Assembly: GCF_023509825.1 (NCBI RefSeq)
Contig: NZ_JAKQXY010000001.1
Coordinates: forward strand, 1-64,000
Source: Spiroplasma attinicola
GTDB lineage: Bacteria > Bacillota_I > Bacilli_A > Mycoplasmatales > VBWQ01
Direction: 5' to 3'
DNA: 64,000 bases
Of this stretch, positions 33,000 to 42,809 are shown piece after piece; the first letter of the stretch is position 1; every line of letters starts with the position of its first letter. The translations under genes were made by a program, and so were the position numbers. Below the pieces are notes generated by a model. It ran no database searches, was not told the DNA's origin, and saw only the letters and a program-made list of their open reading frames with translations.

Positions 33000-33461
33000 T
33001 TAATTACGAAAAATTTTTAAAGTTGTTAAAACTGTTTTTTGTAATTGAAACATAACTTTTTCTTCTTCTTTGGTCTCATGATCATAACCCAAATTATGTA
33101 ACAAACCATGTAAAAATAAAAATGATAACTCACGATTTAAACTATGTTGATACTCAATTGCTTGATGTTCTGCTTTTGGATAACAAACATAAACATCACC
33201 TAAATCACTAATATCTTTACTTTTAACAGAAACTTCATCTTGATTAGCAAACGATAAAACATCGGCAATGTAATCTTTATTACGATAAGTTCGATTTAAA
33301 AGTAAGCTTTGAGCTTCATCAACAAAAACTACGGCTACTTCAGCATTCTTAACTTTTGTTTTACTAGCTTTTAAAGTTTGATTTAAAATTCCTAGTGCTA
33401 GTTTTGGAAAATCTTCAAGATTAAAACCTTGTTCGTTAAAAATGTTTACTTGATTACTCAT
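33000..33461 (-). CDS. ybeY: Endoribonuclease YbeY
   Basis: The 153-residue protein has the metal site HGLLHNLGYDHE (H-x3-H-x5-H). The family matures the 3' end of 16S rRNA and affects ribosome quality control. The dgkA gene that commonly follows in related genomes is absent; cdd follows after 39 bases. Confidence 0.93.
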   Translation of the reverse strand: MSNQVNIFNEQGFNLEDFPKLALGILNQTLKASKTKVKNAEVAVVFVDEAQSLLLNRTYRNKDYIADVLSFANQDEVSVKSKDISDLGDVYVCYPKAEHQAIEYQHSLNRELSFLFLHGLLHNLGYDHETKEEEKVMFQLQKTVLTTLKIFRN

Positions 33462-33523
33462 TAGTTTTTTGACTCCTATAATCTCTAATTTTAATTATAA
33501 CAAGAAAATATTATTTAATTATA

Positions 33524-33563
33524 TAAAAAAATCACCACCAATAAATTAATACTGATGATGATT
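33524..33563 (-). terminator. Terminator of rpsU
   Basis: On the - strand AATCATCATCA pairs with TGGTGGTGATT through 11 pairs, two of them G-U, with a run of seven U after. It lies 20 bases past the rpsU stop. Confidence 0.8.
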
Positions 33564-33583
33564 ACCAAATTTGCTGTTACAAA

Positions 33584-33802
33584 TTACTTACGTCGCTTTG
33601 TTTTTTTTGCTGAATTTCGCTTAGCACGCATTTCAACTCGTTTTGAAACAAAATATTCTTTCTTCTTTACTTGTCGTTTTGTTTCTTGTGAGATTTTTTG
33701 AAAAGACTTTAACGCTTTATTAAAAGCTTCTTCGTTGCTTTTCTTATCTTTATCTTTGTCATTATCAGGTGTTGCTTGTGGCTTTAACTTGACTGATGGC
33801 AT
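33584..33802 (-). CDS. rpsU: 30S ribosomal protein S21
   Basis: The 72-residue protein ends in the basic tail KKTKRRK and contains EEAFNKALKSFQK and RVEMRAKRNSAKK as in bS21, though its N-terminus is a charged Lys/Asp-rich variant. It is in the small ribosomal subunit. The gene has its own promoter and terminator. Confidence 0.9.
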   Translation of the reverse strand: MPSVKLKPQATPDNDKDKDKKSNEEAFNKALKSFQKISQETKRQVKKKEYFVSKRVEMRAKRNSAKKTKRRK

Positions 33803-33836
33803 TTATATCAGCTCCTATTTCTTTTTTATCTAGTAA

Positions 33837-33865
33837 ATTATACTTACTTAAATTGGTTTTTACAA
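33837..33865 (-). promoter_or_regulatory. Promoter of rpsU
   Basis: TTGTAA (33860-33865) and a perfect TATAAT (33837-33842), 17 bp apart on the - strand, lie about 35 bases ahead of the rpsU ATG. Confidence 0.7.
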
Positions 33866-34082
33866 GTTAATTTTATCTTTTGGTTGTATTATTTATTTTA
33901 CGGATTAAAGATTTAATTAAATAAATATTATTTTTCTTTATTTAATTAAAAGCAACGTCTTTTCAATTCTTTAAAATTATAACATCAATCAAAAATAAAA
34001 TCATAAAAAATAATTATTCTGAATAAAACAAAAAATCAACTTTATTAGTTGCTTTAATAATTTATTTAATTTACCTAATCTT

Positions 34083-34412
34083 CTAACGATGATTCCATCA
34101 AGAAAAATAGTTTTTAGTTTCAGCCTTAACAATACTGCCTTGAGGGACATATAATTGTTGCTTTTTAAAAGTTCAATAACTTTTTCAATAAAAGCGTTGT
34201 TCTTTTGATTTTTCATAGTGATATTCATTTTTTAAATATTTAATAATATCTAGTTGATTAATTTCTGCAGTTCGTAATAACAACATATTTTTAAAAGTTT
34301 GATAATGAAATGCTTTTGATCCATAACCTAATAATCATTTCACAATATGAGAAATATCACCTTCAGCACTAATGCCAATATTATTATTTCTAAAATAAAA
34401 AATAGCCTCTAG
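34083..34412 (-). pseudogene. Remnant resembling UPF0236-type transposase
   Basis: An open stretch of about 109 codons without a proper start begins around IGISAEGDISHIVKWLLGYG, then SKAFHYQTFKNMLLLRTAEI, and ends at TAG 34083. This wording resembles the C-terminal half of UPF0236 family transposase-like proteins found in Spiroplasma, which is recalled knowledge and not searched. The 5' half is missing. A different frame from 34228 to 34001 looks like a chance reading. Confidence 0.4.
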
Positions 34413-34417
34413 CTATT
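34392..34417 (-). terminator. Hairpin with U-run
   Basis: AATAGC and GCTATT form a 6-bp stem, followed on the - strand by a U-rich tract. It follows the decayed gene at 34441-34994. Confidence 0.55.
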
Positions 34418-34440
34418 CAAATTTATTGGGTCAAAGTTAA

Positions 34441-34994
34441 TTATTGCTGTAAGTTTTCAAGTTTTAACTCAAGGTTTTTAATTAAGTTATTAGCAGTTTC
34501 AAATAATAGTTCGCAATCTTTTTGAATTAAAATTAATTGTGCTTTAACTATTGCTAGTTCATTTGTTATTTGCGTAATTTCTTGTTGTAAACTAATAATT
34601 CTTTGGTTTTGCCGTTCAATAACATATTCCCGAAAAATAGCATTAGTATTTTTTATTGCTAAATATTGTTTGGTATTACTATCTATCTTTTAATTAATAT
34701 CTTTAACAATTTCTAATTCAACAGTGCTATTTTTCGTATAAAAAATTTTCTTTAAGATATGTTACTTGATATAACTTGATAATTGATTGTTTTTCTAAAA
34801 AGTTAGTTTTAATAAGACTATCACCTAAATCTGGCCGATAACGATTATTATTATAAGATGTTAAGGGTATACTATAAACAGTTCCATTAATAATATCTGT
34901 AATAATAAAAGGGCAAAAAAATTTTTCTTTAGTTTTATAAGGTACAATATAATTAATAATTCAAACATCCTGGATTGTATATTCTTTTTTTCAT
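34441..34994 (-). pseudogene. Decayed gene, possibly PemK/MazF-like, with coiled-coil tail
   Basis: A good start (AAAGGAAAATAATATG) is followed by seven A, which put the ATG out of frame with the rest. Reading MKKEYTIQDVWIINY requires one A fewer. The next segment (FFCPFIITDII ... VYSIPLTSYNNN ... LYQVTYLKENF) has the feel of PemK/MazF-type toxins. A second shift near 34745 and an in-frame TAA at 34690 follow before a coiled-coil tail (ERQNQRIISLQQEITQITNE). At least three lesions show it is dead. The family assignment is weak. Confidence 0.45.
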
Positions 34995-35020
34995 ATTATT
35001 TTCCTTTCTAAAATAAAAAA

Positions 35021-35040
35021 GAGATAGTTTATACTATCTC
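35021..35040 (-). terminator. Hairpin with U-run
   Basis: GAGATAGT and ACTATCTC form an 8-bp stem with a 4-nt loop and an A-run on the 5' side, so U-rich on the - strand. It could terminate the DUF262 operon. Confidence 0.6.
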
Positions 35041-35102
35041 ACTATGTTTAACATACATTAAGCAATCACATAAATGTGAAAGATGTAGACCATAAATTAA
35101 TT

Positions 35103-35135
35103 ATAATATCTTGTTTTTTTAAAACAAGATATTAT
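35103..35135. repeat. 15-bp perfect hairpin
   Basis: ATAATATCTTGTTTT and AAAACAAGATATTAT are perfect complements around a 3-nt loop, 13 bases past the stop of the Cys/His-rich gene. There is no clear U-run on the - strand, so it is a stabilising or processing hairpin, or works with the terminator at 35021-35040. Confidence 0.6.
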
Positions 35136-35148
35136 ATTATAAAAACAA

Positions 35149-36003
35149 TTATTCTTCAATTAACTCAACAAACTTTTTGTTTTTTACAACATGATTAACT
35201 TTTTTACTATGCTTCGTATAAAATCTTTTATTTGATAAATTAGAATTTTTCATTTCATTAATTTTAGCAAGAACATGATATGTTTTAAGATTTTCTGAAT
35301 TAAATAACCTCTTTCTGCTATTTCCACAGTTAATTAAGTCATATATTTCCTTTGATACTGATATATGAAATTCTATATCCTTTTCAAGTATTTCAATTTT
35401 GTAATCTTTTGGTTCATGATTTAATTGACAATCATAATTTGATTCGCATTTTTTTCCAAGAATGCAAGAATAAAATTTCCTATTTAATATACCTGTTAAA
35501 AGAACAGCATTATTTTCTATACTATGACTTTTTTCATATCATTCTTTACAATAATCAGGATTAATAAAACTAGTTTCTTTTAGAAAACCTAATTCAGGAT
35601 CATTTTTTAATAAATCAAATAATTCAGCTAGTTTTAAGTAAGGTCCTGTGTATTTACTAGCAATCAGTTTATTAAACTCTTCTTCATCTATATTTACAGT
35701 TCTTTTTGGTAATCCTTTAATTAAAAAATTAAGAGTTCGATTTTTAATTAATTTTTGTTTTAGTCTAGCTAAATCATGAAAAGGACAATTATTTAAATGA
35801 TCACTTTTTCTTTTTGACCTTAAATAAACAAGATTATTTTTACTCAAAATAGCAGAAACTAATATTGCTTGACAATCTAAATGATAGCCACATTTTAAAT
35901 TATTTTTTGATAAATAATCTTTAATCTTTTCTCCATCAGAAAATAACTGATTAATTTCTTCAATACTTATAAATTTATTATTTAGGTAAAACTCGCTATG
36001 CAT
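35149..36003 (-). CDS. Cys/His-rich protein, CoiA-like zinc pattern
   Basis: The 284-residue protein has C38 and C44, then H69-x3-C73-x2-H76 in HLNNCPFHD, a spacing reminiscent of the zinc-binding N-terminus of CoiA-like predicted nucleases. A second cluster (SCILGKKC ... DCQLNH) lies past residue 170. There is no signal peptide or membrane helix; the C-terminus is Lys-rich. It starts 32 bases after the DUF262 gene on the same strand and is probably in one operon with it. Zinc binding and nuclease activity are inferred. The gene is intact among decayed neighbours. Confidence 0.65.
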
Positions 36004-36035
36004 TTTGAACTCCTGTAATTCTTAACATTCATTAG

Positions 36036-37229
36036 TTAAATTATTTTTAAATCAAAATTTGGATTTTGTGTTAAAAAGTCTATTAAATAGTTAATTTTTT
36101 CAAACTTATTCTTAATTTCTGTTTTGTTATGAGTTGTTTTTGATAATAATCAGGATTCTTTTACTGCCTCTAGCATGGTGTCTTTGTCGTGACTTTTAAT
36201 TTCTTCTAATTTTGTTGCTAATTTTTGTATTTTTTGACTAGCATCTTTAGAATTTCAGTATCCAGCAACTGTTGTGATTTTTTTAATTAATTTCGCTTTA
36301 TTATCTAAAGATAAATTTAAAAAATCATCATTATCATTGAATAAATAAGATAATAATAATATTTTAAAACCCAACACATTCAAAAGTCCATCATTATTTT
36401 TATTAATATTTTCTAATGTTGAATTATTTAGATCCAATCTAATTTTTTGAATAACATTATTAAACTCTTCATTATTCTCTAAATCTTCTAATTTTATTTT
36501 ACTAGTTAATTTAATAATTTCTTTATCAGGTTGACCTATTCTAGTTTTATCAAGAACTATACCTGTAAAAACAGTAAAATGTTTAACAAACCCTCTTCTT
36601 ATATCATTAAAATTAATAACTTCACAAAACTTTGTAATGTCGCCACTATCTAAATAATTATGAATAAAAACATTTGGAATTGAATGCAAAATTTCTCCGG
36701 CTTTTAATTTTTCTTGATTTTGTAACACTCTAAAATAATCTCTAATGTATTGTTCATCTTCACTATATACTAAAGTAATATTTAAAGTATAATCTAGTAT
36801 TCTTTTTTGCAAAAAATCAGGTAAATCCTTAAAGTATGCTTTTTTAAATTTAGATTCTAAAAGTTTTGAAGCTTTAGAATCACTGTTAGCAGCCACTCTT
36901 ATTGTATTTCCTATTAACTTATTTTTTACTATGCTTAATAGAGTTTCATTATCTAGTTCAAATTCATTTTTAATGAAACTTTCTATCGTACTAATTCTTT
37001 GTTGACCATCAATAATCTGTTCCTGTGGTAAACCATCTTTAAATGTACTTCAAATAATAATTGTTCCTATGGGCATATCTAAAAAAATACTTCTAATTAA
37101 ATCTCTTTTAATACTTTTTTCGATTCAAACTATTTTTCTTTGATATTTGTCATTAACAACTATAATTCCAGCTTTTTTTTCATGTAATATTGTTCCCAAA
37201 GTTTTACTTGTTGGTTTTTGGTAATTCAT
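36036..37229 (-). CDS. DUF262 domain protein
   Basis: The 397-residue protein carries the DUF262 hallmark IIDGQQRIST near residue 75, preceded by IIVVNDKYQRKIVW and DMPIGTIIIW, as in the N-terminal part of GmrS and other ParB-like NTP-binding defence proteins. No C-terminal DUF1524 HNH motif was seen, so a nuclease would have to come in trans. The start ATG 37229 has AAAGGAG. It is the first gene of a two-gene operon in an island of plasmid and transposon remnants. Role in defence is inference from family and setting. Confidence 0.8.
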
Positions 37230-37256
37230 TATTTTCTCCTTTTTCAAAATATATAA

Positions 37257-37297
37257 TAGATTCTATTTTATATTTATATTTTTATATATAGAATCTA
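37257..37297. promoter_or_regulatory. Inverted repeat at the DUF262 promoter
   Basis: TAGATTCTA (37257-37265) and TAGAATCTA (37289-37297) are a perfect 9-bp inverted repeat around 23 bases of A/T. It lies 28-68 bases ahead of the DUF262 start, in the promoter region, and may be an operator. Confidence 0.45.
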
Positions 37298-37482
37298 ACA
37301 TATTTTTAAAAATAAGTCAACAATTAACGCAATTTAAATTAATAAAAATATCTAAAAACTTTAAATTATCTACTTCAAAATTAAAATAACTAATGGATGT
37401 TAAAAATTATAGGAGCAATTAATAACTACAAATCTTTGGTCTTATTTTGTCATAAAGTAATTTGTTCTTGATAGTTAATTTT

Positions 37483-38513
37483 TTACTGATTATCTTTAAC
37501 TAAAGAGAATAAGAAATGATAATGCTGAATGTTATCTAAAGTATTTAATAATGACTGTAGTAATAACATACGTTCTTCATGAGTAAAATCCATAGCAAGG
37601 ATATTTTAAAACTTGTTCCTTTTGTTGTTGCAAATTATCATAAATTCCTTTATTAACAAGATTTTGATTTCGCAATTTTAAAGTTTCCAAGTTCATTAAA
37701 ACTCTTTGTTCTTGGTGTCATTGTTTAAAGTTTTTGTTACTAACACCAGTTTTTTGCTTTAGGTTTATATTTCTCAATTGTTTCATCAATATTGTCTTTT
37801 GATCATTATCAAAAAGATTTTTGTTGATTACTTAAATCTCTTTTATTATCAAATAACTTTGTGTGCTGTATTTTTGACTTTGAGTATAAAGAAAATGAAT
37901 AAAAATGAATATGAATATTTCTTTCATCCAAGTGAACAACAGCACCAATAATCCCAGAATCATTTCCTAATTGTGATTTTTGCCAAATAACTTCTTCATT
38001 AATAACTTTATTAGCTCATTGATTAAGTTTATCTTAATCAAAAATTTCTTTTAAATAATAGCCTTCGTTTTTAATGTTAAAATGTAACGCCAAGTCATCA
38101 TTAGGGGGTTTCTTCTTTAACTTTCCCAATACTAGCAATCCCTCATTCTTGGAATAAGATTGGACTATAAGTTTTAACAGTTTCAACTAATCAAGGTGTT
38201 TTTAGATGTTTCTTTTCAAATCCAATTAATCAAGGATTATTGTTATGTTCTTTTTGCAAAGTATTGTACATCAAATTTAATTTTATTAAAACTTCTTTAC
38301 GATTATAATGATTTATATAATCAAACATTTTTTGCTCATTGTTAAAAACAAAATAAAGGTTACTTGAACTTTTTGTTGTATCAACGCCAATACCATTTAC
38401 TTTGATGTAACCGAAATCCATGAATAATTGTTTTATTAGTTACAGCATTTCTTGTACCAGCATATTTGACATACCTTAAAATTGTTGTTCGGGCTATAAA
38501 ATATTGATCACAT
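37483..38513 (-). pseudogene. Decayed plasmid mobilisation relaxase (Pre/Mob type)
   Basis: Pieces in different frames read in order: ARTTILRYVKYAGTRNAV, GYIKVNGIGVDTTKSSSNLY, FDYINHYNRKEVLIKL, then NEEVIWQKSQLGNDSG and IGAVVHLDERNIHIHFYSF. The last contains the H-x-D-E ... H-I-H metal motif of Pre/Mob relaxases. Several frameshifts and stops separate the pieces, and the C-terminal part ends near 37483. Relaxases nick plasmid DNA at oriT; this one cannot be made. It marks an integrated plasmid. Confidence 0.6.
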
Positions 38514-38528
38514 TTCTATCCCTAAAGT

Positions 38529-38619
38529 CACCCTTTTAAAACTTTAACTGCTACGCAATCAAAAGGGCGGTGGGAGTTCTGTCACAATGGAAAAACAAGC
38601 AGTTTGCTTTCAGCAAACT
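38529..38619. other. Hairpin-rich non-coding stretch, possible plasmid origin or oriT
   Basis: This stretch upstream of the relaxase remnant is less A/T-rich than its surroundings. It contains CACCCTTTT and AAAAGGGCGGTG arms and a perfect hairpin AGTTTGCT-TTC-AGCAAACT (38601-38619). Position next to mob suggests an oriT or replication origin of the lost plasmid. Between 38514 and 38713 no gene was seen. Confidence 0.35.
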
Positions 38620-38713
38620 TTTAGTACCTAACAGTTTTCAATACTTACTATAGAAAAATCTAAAACATTTTCTTTGTGATAAATCACATAAAGATATTAG
38701 GTTAAAAGTAACT

Positions 38714-39127
38714 CTATCTCTTGATATTTAAATGCTGTCGTTGATTACGTTGAATGGAATTACTAGCTTTAGGTTTATTGATTTTTTGTTTTTCAGCAAG
38801 ATATTTTTTATAACATTGATCGCTATATTTTTCTACTTGTAAAGTTAATGTCTTACCACTTAAAACTTCTTGTGTTTTAACATATTTCCCAATGGCATCT
38901 TTAATGCTAGTCATAATCTCATACATATAATCTTCAACAAGACCTAAAGTATATAGCCTCTTGAGAATATAATCATGATTATTAACATCGATTTTAATAC
39001 CTTTTGATTTTTCAGCTGGTGTTAATCTAAATAATTGTGGATGAATATATTTCTTAGCAATTCATACTGCTTTGTTTTCATCAATTTGAATTAATATTGA
39101 GATTAATAGAGTTAATTTTATTATCAT
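38714..39127 (-). CDS. Hypothetical 137-residue protein of plasmid type
   Basis: ATG 39127 follows AAAGAG at a good distance and opens a 137-codon frame. It starts with a hydrophobic MIIKLTLLISILIQI and then charged sequence (AVWIAKKYIHPQLFRLTPAE). I recognise no domain. It overlaps the 3' end of the truncated B3/B4-domain gene by 74 bases. Its position between that gene and the relaxase remnant suggests it came with the plasmid. The frame is intact, with TGA-Trp codons. Confidence 0.5.
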
Positions 39128-39401
39128 TATTTACTCTTTTTAATAATGCTTCAATTGATGATCGAGCATCCTTTTTAGTTTTAAATTTTTGATAAGCATC
39201 TCTTCAAATTCTAATAACTTCATTATCACTAAAATTTTCTTTAGTTAAAAACTTCTTTGCTTGCTTCTGTGCTTCATCAATCATACTTTGATACTTTTCT
39301 TGATTTAATAATGAGTTATTGATGTCATAACAAATAACAACACCAATTTTAGCTTCAGGAAAAACATCTCAAAAATCTTTTTCAATAATAAATTTTTTCA
39401 T
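39054..39401 (-). pseudogene. B3/B4 tRNA-binding domain gene, truncated
   Basis: The start (ATG 39401) and MKKFIIEKDFWDVFPEAKIG, then ENFSDNEVIRIWRDAYQKFK and KKDARSSIEALLKRV, match the first half of stand-alone B3/B4 domain proteins, related to the PheT editing domain. The family normally continues for about another 110 residues; here homology stops after RVNNDNK and 17 unrelated residues follow to TAA at 39054. It was probably cut when plasmid DNA was inserted. It lies 20 bases after mupG on the same strand. Confidence 0.7.
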
Positions 39402-39421
39402 TTTTGCCTTTCAATTATTTT

Positions 39422-40480
39422 TTATGCAATAAACTTAAAACTTCTTGTTGCTTTTAATTCAGAAAGAAAATGAGAACGATAAGGTTCTTTAATTTTAGCA
39501 ACTAAATTTCTAATTCCATCATTCTTAATTCGTTTTGTAACAATTTGTAATTGACCACAATCAATAAGAGCGTTTTCATTACAAATGATAACATCACCAA
39601 CTTCAAAATATTCTTGGTTTGTTGCTCTAACCTTAATCTTGTCAACTTCATTTCTAATAGGACTAATAAACAAATCTTGTGCTAAATCAGGACGAACAAA
39701 ATGATTTTTATCATCAAACAAAATTTTCCGCTCTACTTCAGAAATATCTTCAATTATATCTACTGCTAAAGTTACTTTTTTTTGGGCAATATTAGTAATT
39801 AACTTTAATTCTGTTTCGGAAACAAATTGATTAACAATAATAACATCTGTTCCTAAAGCAATTAGATGATGAATTTGAGCACTTAAAGGTCAATCACGAT
39901 GAATTTCAAGGCTACACCCTTGTTTATCGCTAACAAATCCAGCAAAAGGAATATTATTAATATGACTTTCATATTGATTAATTAAATACTGATCAACACT
40001 AGCTGCAGTATATCTTTGTTGATAAAAATTATAACAACTAATAACATTCTTATTATTAATTCGATATTCTAAAACTAATTTATCTAAATTAATTAAATTA
40101 TGACTGCCATTAATAATTATTTTAAATTCTTGGTTATTATAAGTTAATTTAGTTTGGGTTGTTAAATCAAATGCCTGATCACATTTAATTCCTGCTAAAC
40201 CTTTGTTTTTAAAGAAATTAATTAATTCCTTTGTTTTTTTATAAGTTAAATTGTAATTTTCTAAAAACTTTTGATCAATTGTCGCATAAACAAACATTTG
40301 ATATTTTTTTGCTAATTGTGTTACTTGAGCTAATTTTTCTCATAGTTCTTGATTATTAGCAAAACCAACTAAACTAGTAAAAATTAATTGTTTTTGATAT
40401 TTTGCTAATAATTCAATATAATTAGTTAATTGTGCTTTTGTTGCTGAATGTAAATCAACTGAAAAACCAAAAAGACTCAT
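39422..40480 (-). CDS. mupG: DUF871/MupG family 6-phospho-N-acetylmuramidase-like protein
   Basis: The 352-residue protein has the TIM-barrel start MSLFGFSVDLHSATKAQ and TSLVGF, and the C-terminal FVRPDLAQDLFISP-EVGDVIICNE region of the DUF871 family. MupG enzymes hydrolyse disaccharides with MurNAc-6-phosphate. Since mollicutes have no cell wall, this would act on scavenged wall fragments, or have another substrate. It is downstream of thiN by 57 bases. Confidence 0.8.
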
Positions 40481-40537
40481 AACTTTGCTCCTTATTACTT
40501 AATATGATTTTGTTAAAAGTATTTGTAAATTAATCAA

Positions 40538-41203
40538 TTATTTTTTTGATAAAACAACAATACAATCACCTGATTTAATTTCAATTGTTGGCTGTTGATT
40601 CATTTTTAAATCAAATTCATTACTAATAGCTAAAACATCTTGATTATTAATAATAATATCAGTTCCTGAGTAGTATTTGCAACCCGTAAAGTTATAAATA
40701 ACTTTTTGATTGTTAAGACAAAAAAAAGAAATATAATGATATTTCAAAAGATTTTTTGAAAAAATAAATTTACTCTTTGCTTTTAAAGTAAAAAGATAAT
40801 TTTCTTGATCAATTAAAATTGGTTGGTATTGTTGATATTTTCGTAAAAAATTAATTTGTGCCAATAACATATCTCAACGATTACCATTAGATATAATGAT
40901 AATTTGTTGAAATGGTAATTTTAATTCAAGTGCTGTCGTAATTGCTAATTCACTATCAAGATAATCTTTTGCTTGATTAACTTTGAAAATCTTAAACTTA
41001 GCTTTTTCTTGTGCTTGATTAATTAATTGTCAATCTTTGTCATTAATACTATCAAAATCACCACAAACAAAATTAATTGGTAACTTATTTTTAATTAAAG
41101 CAATTGTTCCTGATTCAACACCAACATAAACTGGTTGAAAAAATTGTTTTCAATCAACTAAAATATCACGACAAACAATAACCAATTGCGAATTTTTATG
41201 CAT
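40538..41203 (-). CDS. thiN: Thiamine diphosphokinase
   Basis: The 221-residue protein has the motif VCGDFDSI and DWQLINQ, with ISNGNRWDMLLAQINFL as the second conserved block. It transfers pyrophosphate from ATP to thiamine. Its ATG overlaps the rpe stop (TAATG), indicating coupled translation. The order rsgA-rpe-thiN is conserved in Firmicutes. Confidence 0.88.
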
Positions 41204-41889
41204 TATTTTCACATTTTTTCTAATTGTTCAGTAATTGATGTTTGATTATTAAGTAAATAACTACCTGAAACTAAATAATCAGCACCCGCTTCAATACATA
41301 AAGCAGCAGTACTATCATTAATACCACCATCAACAGCAATGATTGGTGCTTTGAAATTTTTTGTGACTAAATATTGTTTTAAAGTTTTAATTTTTTGATA
41401 AGAGCCAGTAATAAATTTTTGATTACCAAAACCTGGTTCAACACTCATAATTAAAACATAATCTAAATTTGCTAAATAAGAAAAAAGAACTTTAATTGGT
41501 GTTTTTGGTTTTATTGCTAAACCTTTTTTAAAACCAGCATTCTTTCAATTAATAAACTCTAATAATTGTTTTTTATTCATTGCTTCATAATGTAAAGTAA
41601 TACTATTAACTCCTGAAATAATAAAAGGTTTTAAAAAGTCTTTAACTTTAACTTTTGGCTTTAATTGCATCATTAAATGACAATCAATCATAACTGCTTT
41701 ATCTTTTAAATAATTACTAACATCAGCAAGAATTTTTGGGCCAAAAGATAAATTAGGAACGAAATTATTATCCATAACATCAAAATGCAAAGCAGGAATT
41801 TTAGCAGCAATAATTCGATCAAGTTCATTTTTTAAATTTAAAAAATCAGCTGTCAAAATACTAACAGCAATTGTCGTATCTTTTTCCAT
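41203..41889 (-). CDS. rpe: Ribulose-phosphate 3-epimerase
   Basis: The 228-residue TIM-barrel enzyme shows AVSILTADF, HFDVMDNNFVPNLSFGP, IDCHLMM, VEPGFGNQKF and IAVDGGIN. It interconverts ribulose-5-phosphate and xylulose-5-phosphate in the pentose phosphate pathway, using the paired Asp residues and metal His residues seen above. It overlaps thiN by one base. Confidence 0.95.
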
Positions 41890-41912
41890 ATTTTACCTTT
41901 CATCTTTTATTA

Positions 41913-42779
41913 CTAATGTAAATTAATAAATTCTAATAAGATTTTACAATAATCTTGGTAAAAATATTTATTTAATTTATCATTTAAATTTTTAATAACG
42001 GCACATCCAGGTTCATTTTGATGTAAACAATTATTAAACTTACACTTATTAACATATTCTTTAATAACAGGAAAATTTAATGCTAAATCAAACTTTGTTA
42101 AACCTTGTAATTTTAAAACCATAAACCCAGGACTATCGGCAATAATTCCATCTAGTAAGAAATAAAGTTTCGTTGTTGTTGTTGTATGTTTACCATGTTT
42201 TAAAGTAAGAGAAATTTCATTAGTTGTTAAATTCAAACCTGGTTCTAAACTATTCAACAAAGAACTCTTACCAACACCTGAAACTCCTGTTAACAATGAA
42301 AATTTGTTTTTAAAAATTGTTCTTAATTCTTTAATCCCAACTTGATTATTATTGGAAACAAAATAACAAGGATATTTTAATGCTTGATAATATTCAATTT
42401 TCTTTCAAACTGAATCAGTTTTTTTAACTAAATCAGTTTTAGTAAATACTAAAATAACATCAATTTGATAAAAATTAAACAATGTTAATAATTTATTTAA
42501 AATCAAAGTATTAAAAGTTGGATTTGTTAAAGCATTGACAATAACAACTTGATTAATATTAGTAATTCTTGGACGATACAATTCATTGGTTCTTGGAAAA
42601 ATTTTTTCAATAACTGCTTGATTATCATCAATCATCGTTAAACCAACTTGATCACCAACTAATAAAGCACCATTCGTCTTAATTTTTTGTCTAATATGCG
42701 CTTGATAGAATTTATCATTAACTTTAACATCAGCATAATTATTAGCAACAGCAATGACAATACCTTGTTTTAACTTCAT
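41913..42779 (-). CDS. rsgA: Ribosome assembly GTPase RsgA
   Basis: The 288-residue circularly permuted GTPase has an OB domain, FTKTDL (G4) before the Walker A GVSGVGKSSLLN, DSPG, and the zinc finger CKFNNCLHQNEPGC. It checks late 30S subunits. It follows the kinase gene by 30 bases, in the same operon. Confidence 0.95.
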
Positions 42780-42809
42780 AAATCACTCCTTTAAAGTTTT
42801 ATAATATGA

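Noticed and set aside
32960-33000. A missing dgkA between cdd and ybeY as a deletion scar
   Set aside because: The 39-base gap holds normal ribosome-site sequence and no remnant.
34001-34228. A 75-codon frame on the - strand
   Set aside because: Another frame over the same bases carries the transposase-like sequence; this one is probably a chance reading.
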